DNA from: JBDGRJ01 sp042218115
GTDB taxonomy: Bacteria; Patescibacteriota; Patescibacteriia; Magasanikbacterales; UBA922
Reading direction: 5' to 3'
Assembly: GCA_042218115.1 (NCBI GenBank)
Contig: JBDGRJ010000007.1
Location: 1-33,995 of the forward strand
Length of the DNA: 33,995 nt
A program made the position numbers and the translations under genes. Positions 15,557-22,046 of the stretch are shown piece after piece (within the stretch, counting starts at the first letter, position 1; every line of letters begins with the position of its first letter). Under the pieces are notes generated by a model. It was not told the origin of the DNA. It saw only the letters and a program-made list of their open reading frames with translations, and ran no database searches.

Positions 15557-15958
15557 CTAAGGTTTATATAGCTGTCCTTGGGTAGCGGTATACAGCTCAC
15601 TGATTACATAACTGGTGATGGAATAAGCTGAAAGAATTATAGCTAGTCCTATTACTGCATATAATAAAATGTTTTTTCCCGTCTCGACTTTTTCTTCATT
15701 CCCTGCTGCTGTCATTATCATAAAGCCGCCATAAACTATAAGAACAAAAGCAACTACCCCAAGTAAGCCCAGACCTACTTGAATAATTCTACCTACAATT
15801 ATCCTAGGATCGGTATTGCTTAAACCTGTCTTTTGTCCATAACCCACCCCCAGAGGATCGCGCTTAGAGGGGTCTTGTTGAGCCGCAGCTAAAGACGGGT
15901 TCAGCAAAAATCCGAATAAACTAAAAACAGCAATTGTGCTTAAAAAAAGTTTTTTCAT
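15557..15958 (-). CDS. Pilin-like two-helix protein (array member 4)
   Basis: Protein of 133 residues: signal peptide ending near LAAA-QQDP, linker, helix 1 (IIQVGLGLLGVVAFVLIVYGG), loop FMIMTAAGNEEKVETGKN, helix 2 (AVIGLAIILSAYSITSYVI), short tail ending GQLYKP. The gene is preceded by an 80-nt gap with two strong hairpins (15963-15998 and 16001-16021), the only such break inside the run. Confidence 0.83.
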   Translation of the reverse strand: MKKLFLSTIAVFSLFGFLLNPSLAAAQQDPSKRDPLGVGYGQKTGLSNTDPRIIVGRIIQVGLGLLGVVAFVLIVYGGFMIMTAAGNEEKVETGKNILLYAVIGLAIILSAYSITSYVISELYTATQGQLYKP

Positions 15959-15962
15959 TCTC

Positions 15963-16021
15963 CGAAATATTTCTCTAATAAGTTAGAAAAATATTTCGAA
16001 GGGGCGGCAAATTGCCGCCCC
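15963..16021. other. Pair of strong hairpins inside the pilin-array operon
   Basis: Hairpin A: CGAAATATTT and AAATATTTCG plus an inner TCTAA/TTAGA (15963-15998). Hairpin B: GGGGCGGCAA and TTGCCGCCCC around one base (16001-16021). They lie between members 3 and 4. On the minus strand hairpin B is followed by TTCGAAATATTTTT, so partial termination or RNA processing is possible. Confidence 0.7.
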
Positions 16022-16038
16022 AGATATTACAATCTCAA

Positions 16039-16467
16039 TTATGGGTTATTAGGTGTTAGATTCCCAGTACCGGTGGCCTTAGATAGAGAACCGAGTACGA
16101 ACTGAGTGATGGCAAAAGCACTTAGAATTATTGCCAGCCCGATTATCCCTTGAAATATGATCTGGCGAGCATCTGATACCTTCTCTTCGCTTCCTCCGGC
16201 TGTCATCCATTTGAACCCACCCCAGAGGATAATAACTACAGCTACGATACCGAGTAGACCCAAAGCTACATTAATAATCTGAGTGACAGTCTGAACCAGA
16301 CCGGACTTACCTAGCTTGGTAGTTTTTTTGATACTATTAATACCAAAATCTTCTTGAGTTGAAGCATTTGTGCTTTGCATCGGAGCTCCAATTAGGACTC
16401 CGAAAAATAAAGCAAGCACCAGCCCTACGGCAAACTTATTGCGGGCTAGTTGATTTAACTTGTACAT
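16039..16467 (-). CDS. Pilin-like two-helix protein (array member 3)
   Basis: Protein of 142 residues from the ATG at 16467 (MYKLNQLARNKFAVG), which has a purine-rich AGGGGGG upstream; the frame extends to 16500. Signal peptide ends near TNAS-TQED. Helix 1 (IINVALGLLGIVAVVIILWGG), loop FKWMTAGGSEEKVSDARQ, helix 2 (GIIGLAIILSAFAITQFVL), tail ending LTPNNP. The loop has WGG in place of YGG. The 80-nt stretch on its 5' side is AT-rich and holds no gene. Confidence 0.82.
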   Translation of the reverse strand: MYKLNQLARNKFAVGLVLALFFGVLIGAPMQSTNASTQEDFGINSIKKTTKLGKSGLVQTVTQIINVALGLLGIVAVVIILWGGFKWMTAGGSEEKVSDARQIIFQGIIGLAIILSAFAITQFVLGSLSKATGTGNLTPNNP

Positions 16468-16580
16468 TAAACCTACCCCCCTATTGTCTTCATCTTGCAT
16501 AAGATTTATTAATTAATAATTAAATTAGCTTTTAACCAACTTATTTTAATGATACTACATATACCGATGGCAATTCAAGT

Positions 16581-16952
16581 TTAGCCGCCGGTCAAGCCGG
16601 TAATTATTGTTGATAGTATAGCATACGAACCAAAGACAACAAACAATCCGATCACTGCATACAGCATGGTTTTAGCACCCTTTTTAACTTGTTCGGTATT
16701 TCCGCCCGAAAAGAGCCAACGGACCCCTCCGATGATAAATGCCAACAGTGCTAGAGAACCTATTACCGACAAAACCACGCTAACAATATTTCCTACTAGC
16801 TGAGGTACATTCTCAGCTGATAAAGGATTAGCCAATGAAACCGTCATTGCTTTCGACTTGGCAGAAACTACACTGGGGACCAATAAATAAAAAACTAAAA
16901 GATAAAGTAAACTTCTTTTAATTTTTTTAACATAGTTTCGGTCAGAAAACAT
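16581..16952 (-). CDS. Pilin-like two-helix protein (array member 2)
   Basis: Protein of 123 residues from the ATG at 16952 (MFSDRNYVKKIKRS), 4 nt after the previous stop; the longer frame to 16994 would overlap that gene. Signal peptide ends near VVSA-KSKA. Helix 1 (IVSVVLSVIGSLALLAFIIGG), loop VRWLFSGGNTEQVKKGAK, helix 2 (AVIGLFVVFGSYAILSTII), Gly tail. With member 1 it forms a subgroup sharing IGSLALLAFI/IAGSLALLAFI and an LFSG or LASF loop. Confidence 0.82.
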   Translation of the reverse strand: MFSDRNYVKKIKRSLLYLLVFYLLVPSVVSAKSKAMTVSLANPLSAENVPQLVGNIVSVVLSVIGSLALLAFIIGGVRWLFSGGNTEQVKKGAKTMLYAVIGLFVVFGSYAILSTIITGLTGG

Positions 16953-16956
16953 AAGG

Positions 16957-17385
16957 TTAAAGAATTCTAAAGTTTCCTTGTACTCCGAGTGCATCCAGCA
17001 CCAACCCTACAAGTAGATAGGCCCCAAAAGCTATCACAAGCCCCGTTGCAGCAGCCACCAGTGCTTTCCTGCCTTCTTTAAACCGCTCTTGGTTGCCAAA
17101 TGAAGCTAACATCATAACACCACCATAGATGAAAGCCAATAAAGCTAGACTACCGGCTATACCCAGCAAATATTTCCCTATGATTATACCCTGCAGCAAG
17201 AATGCGTTAATATTATTGCAATAACCGCCTTGGTCCGGATCTCTTTGCGCACAATCTACTATCAGATCACTTTTTTGGTCCTCGGTAAGTGAATCCGCCG
17301 GCAGTGGTGTAAATAAAAACAAGGACATTGATACAACAGCTATTATCCTTTTATATTTTTTCAACTTGTAAAACAAACTTAGCAT
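16957..17385 (-). CDS. Pilin-like two-helix protein (array member 1)
   Basis: Protein of 142 residues: signal peptide ending near PADS-LTED, an N-terminal segment with two Cys (DCAQRDPDQGGYCNN), helix 1 (GKYLLGIAGSLALLAFIYGG), loop VMMLASFGNQERFKEGRK, helix 2 (AAATGLVIAFGAYLLVGLVL), tail ending QGNFRIL. First array gene behind the solute-binding lipoprotein, starting 1 nt after its stop codon, so the two are co-transcribed. Confidence 0.82.
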   Translation of the reverse strand: MLSLFYKLKKYKRIIAVVSMSLFLFTPLPADSLTEDQKSDLIVDCAQRDPDQGGYCNNINAFLLQGIIIGKYLLGIAGSLALLAFIYGGVMMLASFGNQERFKEGRKALVAAATGLVIAFGAYLLVGLVLDALGVQGNFRIL

Positions 17386-17386
17386 A

Positions 17387-18766
17387 TTATTGAAGGGTTT
17401 GCTGAACCTTTCTGGCAGCTTTTGAGATTAGATTAGCATTTCTTTCACGTTTAGTTCCCTCCTCAGGGGCGGGACGCTTGAATCCTTCTACTAGATCAGA
17501 AAAAGCCTGTTTTGTCGCCTGCAGATCTTGGCCACGGTACCAGTTTTTAGCTGTGAGTATCTGCTCCAAAAAGGGTTTTACTTGTGTATCTTCTTTCTGG
17601 GCTTCTATTTGAGAGCGAAATGGAGTAGGTTGATTCGTAGCTTCCACGTATCTTTTCACATTTTGAGGATTAGTCAAATAGCGAACAAAGGCCCAGGCCA
17701 GCTGCTTATTCTCTGATTCCCCTACTACTGACTGCACCCAATAGTTAGCCACATTTACCGGGCTGGATGGGTTCAGCTGCGGCAGAGGTACCACACCCAG
17801 ATTCATCTGTGGCGCTCTCTGTCTTATCTCATTTCCATTATGAGCAAAGCCAAGGTACATGGCAGTATTCCCTCGGACAAACTCCTCTAAAGCATTTGGG
17901 TTTTCTTCATTCCATGAATAGACTTCCTTCTGTTCTTGGGCAAAATCTGTATAGAATCTTAGTGCCTGGTAAGTAGGGTGGTTTTCAGTGTTTTTTTGTA
18001 TTTGATTAGCGAAAGTTACTCTTCCATTTTGAATCATTTTAGCTCCATTCTGCATCATCAATACTGACAAAATGTCAAAGGAGTTATTTATATTCTCCGA
18101 TGTACCCATCGCTATACCTGACTGGATAATATTACCCTCTGAATCGTACTTTGTCGCTGCTTTCACAGCTTCTTGAAGTTCAGACCAGGTTTTAGGGGGA
18201 GTAGGTATACCTGACTGGTCCAGCAGATCCTTGTTGTAATAGAGGGCCAAAGTATCTACTGACATAGGAAGACCATAAGCCTCACCGTCTATAATCACAT
18301 CCTTTGGAACCGCCTGAACATAGCTTTTTCTAATGTCATTTAAGGAAGGAAAGAACTTGTTTTCAAAATTTACTTTCCTGGTTTTGCTGAACTTGCCTTC
18401 TACTCTCAGATTCGCCACCTTGACCCTTCTGGGCATCGGTGATAATCTATCCTGATGTCTTCTAAGCCACCTGCTGTGCATTGAGACAATATCGGGAGCA
18501 ACATTATCAGCTAAAGCGCGAATAAACAACTTATTGAACTCATCAAAACGTACTTTTCTTATCTTTATGTCCACATACCCACCTCTTCTCTGTTCAAATT
18601 CTTGGGCATATTGTCTCAGCTGCTCCATATTACCAAATACGGTCCAGTAGTTTATAGTGGTAGGCTGAATGGCTCTTTTCTGCTCTTGAGATAATCCTTT
18701 GCACCCAACTCCAAGAAGCCCGACACCTAACAAGATTGTAGCTATGAGTATTATTTTTCTGCTCAT
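17387..18766 (-). CDS. Extracellular solute-binding lipoprotein (family 1, sugar type)
   Basis: Protein of 459 residues. Residues 1-22 look like a lipoprotein signal (MSRKIILIATILLGVGLLG, then VGC with the lipidated Cys at 22). The mature part has family 1 sugar-binding features: TINYWTVFGNMEQLRQYAQEF, VAPDIVSMH, DGEAYGLPMSVDTLALYYNK, PPKTWSELQEAV, AMYLGFAHNG and AWAFVRYLTNP. Known relatives deliver sugars to ABC importers, but no permease or ATPase gene is nearby. Instead it leads the run of pilin-like genes with 1-nt spacing. It may be a binding tip or surface receptor of that system, or may serve a transporter encoded elsewhere. LspA, needed for its maturation, is at 23321-23755. Confidence 0.87.
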   Translation of the reverse strand: MSRKIILIATILLGVGLLGVGCKGLSQEQKRAIQPTTINYWTVFGNMEQLRQYAQEFEQRRGGYVDIKIRKVRFDEFNKLFIRALADNVAPDIVSMHSRWLRRHQDRLSPMPRRVKVANLRVEGKFSKTRKVNFENKFFPSLNDIRKSYVQAVPKDVIIDGEAYGLPMSVDTLALYYNKDLLDQSGIPTPPKTWSELQEAVKAATKYDSEGNIIQSGIAMGTSENINNSFDILSVLMMQNGAKMIQNGRVTFANQIQKNTENHPTYQALRFYTDFAQEQKEVYSWNEENPNALEEFVRGNTAMYLGFAHNGNEIRQRAPQMNLGVVPLPQLNPSSPVNVANYWVQSVVGESENKQLAWAFVRYLTNPQNVKRYVEATNQPTPFRSQIEAQKEDTQVKPFLEQILTAKNWYRGQDLQATKQAFSDLVEGFKRPAPEEGTKRERNANLISKAARKVQQTLQ

Positions 18767-18846
18767 ATTAATATACTAACACAAAATGACCCCCATTAAA
18801 ATAAAACCTTAAAAAATTCACATATTTAGAAGGATGTAAGATATTT

Positions 18847-18878
18847 CCCCGACTTATCTGATCAAATAAACTTAGGGG
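18847..18878. promoter_or_regulatory. Interrupted palindrome upstream of the lipoprotein gene
   Basis: CCCC (18847-18850) and GGGG (18875-18878) bracket ACTTATCTGATCAAATAAACT, an imperfect palindrome centred on TGATCA (18859-18864). It lies about 80 nt upstream of the lipoprotein ATG in the 200-nt gap after the galU-linked pilin gene. No T run follows on the minus strand, so an operator or RNA hairpin is more likely than a terminator. No convincing -35/-10 pair was found in this gap. Confidence 0.4.
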
Positions 18879-18968
18879 CGTTCGAGCCTGTAGATAGTAT
18901 TTCAAAGGCCTAAAATAATTTACGATTAAAGTCAGCAATATAAATCTAACCCTCGATCATCTCCACTA

Positions 18969-19565
18969 TTAAAATGCTCTAAATACAAAATTAGTTAGAG
19001 CATAACTAGACAAGATAACCACAGTACCCAAAGAGGTCCAGAGTAAGATCTTCATTCCCTTCAAATAGCGATCCGATTTTCCTTCTGAAGTCATAATAAG
19101 TAAACCCCCATAGATGAACATTGCAAGTGCTAGCGTGCCCAATACATTTAGAAGTATCTGAACTACATTACCCACAGCTACGCTAAAAGATTTTGTGGTA
19201 TTAGTAGCGCTTGCCCCTTTTATTTTATTTAACTCACTAGCTTCTTTTTTTACTTCTTCTATTGTTACACCTTGTTTATTATTGCTTTCACCTTTCTGCT
19301 TATCTTGACTATCATCTTTTTTGACACATTGAGGTGAAATATTTTCTGGCTTATCCCACGTACAACTAACAGCCTTAGCGCTTCTGCACTTTTTTTTACT
19401 TAAATTTTTCTTAGTATATTTTCTATTGTTTTTCTGTCCTTCCAAACAGTAACAACCCGGAGAATCCACACTACAATCAATCTTTGCCGAAGCAGTTTCG
19501 GGTATAGTTATAAATAAAACAAAAAAAATTATGAAAAAAAATATAAAATTCTTTTTGTTTCTCAT
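18969..19565 (-). CDS. Pilin-like protein with Cys-rich N-terminal domain (eleventh member)
   Basis: Protein of 198 residues: signal peptide ending near TASA-KIDC, then about 55 residues with seven Cys (CSVDSPGCYCLEG, KKKC, VSCTW, PQC), a charged Lys/Gln/Glu linker, helix 1 (VVQILLNVLGTLALAMFIYGG), loop LLIMTSEGKSDRYLKGMK, helix 2 (TSLGTVVILSSYALTNFVF). The Cys-rich part is on the N-terminal side, opposite to member 5, but both would lie outside the membrane. It follows galU by 17 nt and is separated from the main run by the 200-nt gap. Confidence 0.82.
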   Translation of the reverse strand: MRNKKNFIFFFIIFFVLFITIPETASAKIDCSVDSPGCYCLEGQKNNRKYTKKNLSKKKCRSAKAVSCTWDKPENISPQCVKKDDSQDKQKGESNNKQGVTIEEVKKEASELNKIKGASATNTTKSFSVAVGNVVQILLNVLGTLALAMFIYGGLLIMTSEGKSDRYLKGMKILLWTSLGTVVILSSYALTNFVFRAF

Positions 19566-19582
19566 GAAAATTTTTTAAGGAG

Positions 19583-20425
19583 TTATTTTCCCCGAAAATT
19601 TTTCTCGGCCTCAAACATAGCTTCTGGATTACCCGTATCAAAATATTCACCCTGATATTCATACGCAAAAAAGGGTGTATTGTCATTCAGCATTCTATCA
19701 GCAGCATCAGAGACCCATATTTCACCATCTTTACCGACATCTTGGGACTCGAGATATTCCCAAATTTTATTATTAAAGATATATCTCATACCCCCAACTA
19801 CCAACCTCTGATCAGAGGTTTCTTCTACCGGTGGTTTTTCCACCATCTTATTTACCTTATATACTCTCTCTTGATCCGTTTCTTCAGCATACACATTTCC
19901 GTATTTTGTCATCTCCTCTCTATCTTCTAGTTTTGAAACACCGATGACACTTTCTCCCTGTTCTTGATAAGCATTTAATACTTGACCTACGACCGGCTCC
20001 TCTGCATCTATTATACTATCTCCATCAGCAAAAGCAAAAGGATCATCACCGATAAAGCTTCTTGCTTCCAACAGTGCGTGGCCATTGCCCAGCAGCTTAT
20101 CTTGTCGGGTATAATAAAAATTTACTTGCTTACAAACCTCTATCAGTGATTCCATTCTGTCAAGTTTCCCTTCTTTTTCCAGATACTCCTCATAATCGTA
20201 ATCACGTTCAAAATAGTCAGCTATTTCTTCTTTTCCTTGGGAAATAACAATCAAAATATCCTCGATGCCGCTCTCTGCCATCTCTTCAACGGTATATTGA
20301 AGTACCGGCTTCCCCATTACCGGAAGTAGCTCCTTAGGTAATGCTTTTGTAGCAGGCAAGAATCTGGTCCCTAAACCTGCAGCTGTTATCACTCCTTTGG
20401 TAACTTCTTGTTTATCTATAGACAT
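19583..20425 (-). CDS. galU: UTP-glucose-1-phosphate uridylyltransferase
   Basis: Makes UDP-glucose from UTP and glucose 1-phosphate for glycolipids and surface polymers. Protein of 280 residues from the ATG at 20425 (MSIDKQEVTKG); an upstream in-frame ATG at 20494 would add an unusual hydrophobic segment. Nucleotide-binding signature AAGLGTRFLPATKALPKELL (about 14-33), then GKPVLQYTVEE, FAFADGDSII (the usual Asp-rich strand), and NKMVEKPP. Length and motifs match bacterial GalU. It starts the transcript that continues into the eleventh pilin-like gene. UDP-glucose could feed the glycosyltransferase at 11735. Confidence 0.93.
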   Translation of the reverse strand: MSIDKQEVTKGVITAAGLGTRFLPATKALPKELLPVMGKPVLQYTVEEMAESGIEDILIVISQGKEEIADYFERDYDYEEYLEKEGKLDRMESLIEVCKQVNFYYTRQDKLLGNGHALLEARSFIGDDPFAFADGDSIIDAEEPVVGQVLNAYQEQGESVIGVSKLEDREEMTKYGNVYAEETDQERVYKVNKMVEKPPVEETSDQRLVVGGMRYIFNNKIWEYLESQDVGKDGEIWVSDAADRMLNDNTPFFAYEYQGEYFDTGNPEAMFEAEKNFRGK

Positions 20426-20466
20426 AATTAATTTAGATTCATTAATATTGATAATTGGTATACATA

Positions 20467-20494
20467 AGAATATCATTTTAAAACATAGATGCAA
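20467..20494 (-). promoter_or_regulatory. Possible galU promoter
   Basis: Minus strand TTGCAT (20489-20494), 16-nt spacer, TATTCT (20467-20472), leaving a leader of roughly 35 nt before the ATG at 20425. This placement supports the shorter GalU start. Confidence 0.42.
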
Positions 20495-20546
20495 CTTTGA
20501 TAAATAAAATATCAGCTACAGCCCTAATTTAGCTCGCACTTTATAA

Positions 20547-20576
20547 TAAAAAAGGCCCGCCTTTCTTTCGGCGGGC
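20547..20576 (-). terminator. Rho-independent terminator after rpsR
   Basis: On the minus strand GCCCGCC (20570-20576) pairs with GGCGGGC (20555-20561), loop of 8 nt, followed by CTTTTTTATT. It closes the rpsF-ssb-rpsR operon. Confidence 0.88.
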
Positions 20577-20604
20577 ACAACTCAATGTCTAGACTCTCTG
20601 TCAG

Positions 20605-20646
20605 TTAAACCACAAAACGACAGTCTTAAAGCACAAAGTGACAGAC
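20605..20646. repeat. Two tandem imperfect 21-bp repeats after rpsR
   Basis: 20605-20625 and 20626-20646 are adjacent direct repeats matching at 17 of 21 positions (common core TTAAA-CACAAA). The 9-mer AGACTCTCT occurs at 20591-20599 and again at 20643-20651. They lie between the rpsR stop and its terminator, in the 3' untranslated region. Confidence 0.7.
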
Positions 20647-20651
20647 TCTCT

Positions 20652-20873
20652 CTACCTAGTGTCGTATGGCACCAGACCTGCTTTTCTTGCTTTTTTAATC
20701 GCAGTTGAAACCTCTCGTTGATGCTTGGAGCATAGGCCAGTTCTCTCCTTTGGTCGAATCTTCAAGTTCGTTGATAAGAATCTTTTTATCAAATCAACAT
20801 CACGATAATTTACTTCAAGCTGATTTGCGTCAAAAAAACATTCGTTTGAGTCTAACTCTTCCAGATTTTTCAT
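20652..20873 (-). CDS. rpsR: 30S ribosomal protein S18
   Basis: Small-subunit protein that binds next to S6 on the 30S platform. Protein of 73 residues, normal for S18. The conserved core is visible: VNYRDVDLIKRFLSTNLKIR (about 21-40), RTGLCSKHQREVSTAIKKAR and the end AGLVPYDTR. It is the last gene of the rpsF-ssb-rpsR order found in most bacteria, about 40 nt after ssb, and is followed by a clear terminator. TAG stop. Confidence 0.96.
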   Translation of the reverse strand: MKNLEELDSNECFFDANQLEVNYRDVDLIKRFLSTNLKIRPKERTGLCSKHQREVSTAIKKARKAGLVPYDTR

Positions 20874-20914
20874 AAATAATTTGTTAATTCTAAATCAATT
20901 TTAACCAATATCAC

Positions 20915-21394
20915 TTAAAAAGGAATGTCTTCTACTTCTATCTCCTCCTCGTCTTCTTGACCAGGAGCTCCGCCTCCTGACTGCTGTTGGGATTGCTGAG
21001 GTGGTTGACCTTGTCCTTGTGTGGGCGGAGGAGCTTGTTGGCCCTGACCTTGGCCTTCTCCTTGTTGGGCTCCACCTAGCATTATTAAGTTATTGACCAC
21101 AATCTCTGTACGATATCTTTTTACACCGTCGTCACCGGTCCAGTCTCTAGTCTGGAGCCTACCTTCACAATAGACCCTACGCCCTTTTGATAGGTATTGA
21201 CCAGCGATCTCTGCTAATTTACCCCAAACAACACAGTTATGAAACTCTGTTCTCTCTTGTTGTTCCCCGTCATCATCGGTCCAGACCCTATTAGTAGCAA
21301 CCGTCATATTAGCTACACTTCTACCTGAAGGAGTGCTTCTAAGCTCGGGGTCTTGGGTTAGTCTCCCGAGTATTGTGGCCCTGTTTAAATCCAT
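20915..21394 (-). CDS. ssb: Single-stranded DNA-binding protein
   Basis: Coats single-stranded DNA in replication and repair and recruits partners by its C-terminal tip. Protein of 159 residues: OB-fold domain about 1-107 (MDLNRATILGRLTQDPELR, FHNCVVWGKLAE, GRRVYCEGRLQTRDW), then a Gln/Gly/Pro-rich disordered linker (about 108-145), then an acidic end EEEIEVEDIPF. The tip keeps the D-I-P-F partner-binding motif. Sits between rpsF and rpsR as usual. Confidence 0.97.
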   Translation of the reverse strand: MDLNRATILGRLTQDPELRSTPSGRSVANMTVATNRVWTDDDGEQQERTEFHNCVVWGKLAEIAGQYLSKGRRVYCEGRLQTRDWTGDDGVKRYRTEIVVNNLIMLGGAQQGEGQGQGQQAPPPTQGQGQPPQQSQQQSGGGAPGQEDEEEIEVEDIPF

Positions 21395-21433
21395 AAAATA
21401 AGGTTAAAAGTTATACTACTATTATACTTAATT

Positions 21434-21845
21434 TTACACATCGGACAAATCTTCATCCTCTAAAATATCATCCAACTTATCGTCAATTTCTTCTATGGAT
21501 ACATCTTCTTCCTCTTGTTCAGTATCTGTTCTTTTATCAGCCTCTTCTTCCTGCTCTTTTTCTTTTGAATCATCTTCAGTTTTCTTCTTTTTTTGTTTCT
21601 TTTTATCGCTCTCTTTTTCTTCCCTTTTTTCTTTCTTTTCTTCTATCCACTCTAAAATATCATCCCTGCTTTGAATAGCCTTTACTTCACTCACCTCCCG
21701 ACGTTTCTCTTTTTCTTCGGGGGTTACATGTTCAATCATAGTACGCAAGAAATCAGGCAGCTTATTCAACTCTTCTTCTAGCTCAGAATTTTTCTCTGGT
21801 TTTAGCTTGTAACTATACAAAAAGTAATAACCGTACTTAATCCCG
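21434..21845 (-). CDS. rpsF: 30S ribosomal protein S6, C-terminal part up to the scaffold gap
   Basis: Open from the N gap to 21434. It begins IKYGYYFLYSYKLKPEKNS, the last core strand of S6, and continues with ELEEELNKLPDFLRTMIEHV, the second S6 helix. It then runs on for about 90 residues of highly charged Lys/Glu/Asp sequence (EEKKEKREEKESDKKKQKKK and onward), ending ILEDEDLSDV. Standard S6 lacks such a long tail. Identity rests on this match, on the N-terminal piece across the gap, and on position before ssb. The start is not present in this piece. Confidence 0.85.
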
Positions 21846-21855
21846 NNNNNNNNNN
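21846..21855. other. Scaffold gap of 10 N
   Basis: Ten Ns at 21846-21855 inside rpsF. Ten is a common placeholder length, so the real gap size is unknown. The missing S6 middle is about 30 residues, so the true gap is probably larger than 10 bases or the flanks are misassembled. Confidence 0.99.
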
Positions 21856-21885
21856 AACATTTGGTTTATAATAGATTCGAAATAA

Positions 21886-21981
21886 TTATTCTAGTAGCTC
21901 TTTTACTTTTTTTAATTTCGGCTCTAACTCCGTCTCAGTCAAAGTACCCGGAAGAACGGTTAGTAACTCATATTGTTTCAT
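21886..21981 (-). CDS. rpsF: 30S ribosomal protein S6, N-terminal fragment ended by a stop
   Basis: ATG at 21981 opens MKQYELLTVLPGTLTETELE and continues PKLKKVKELLE, the first strand and helix of S6, then meets TAA at 21886-21888. A +1 shift at this point would continue NNYFESIINQ toward the gap. Since S6 is nearly universal, and the break lies about 30 nt from the scaffold gap, an assembly error at the contig end is more likely than a real mutation. A strong promoter stands directly upstream. Confidence 0.8.
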   Translation of the reverse strand: MKQYELLTVLPGTLTETELEPKLKKVKELLE

Positions 21982-22011
21982 GGTCTATAATTTAGCTAAA
22001 TAAGTGGGGAT

Positions 22012-22040
22012 AATATAGGAAACTTTTTTGTTTTTGTCAA
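22012..22040 (-). promoter_or_regulatory. Promoter of the rpsF-ssb-rpsR operon
   Basis: Minus strand TTGACA (22035-22040), exactly 17 nt, TATATT (22012-22017). The leader to the ATG at 21981 is about 25 nt and has no Shine-Dalgarno. Confidence 0.82.
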
Positions 22041-22046
22041 CAGCCC

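Noticed and set aside
14908..15600. Longer start at 15600 for the Cys-rich pilin-like gene
   Set aside because: It would overlap the previous gene by 44 nt and delay the signal peptide; the ATG at 15555 follows the stop by 1 nt as in the rest of the run.
12736..17385. Complete conjugative type IV secretion locus
   Set aside because: Only pilin-like proteins are present; no VirB4, VirB6, VirB8-10, VirD4 or relaxase was found in the window.
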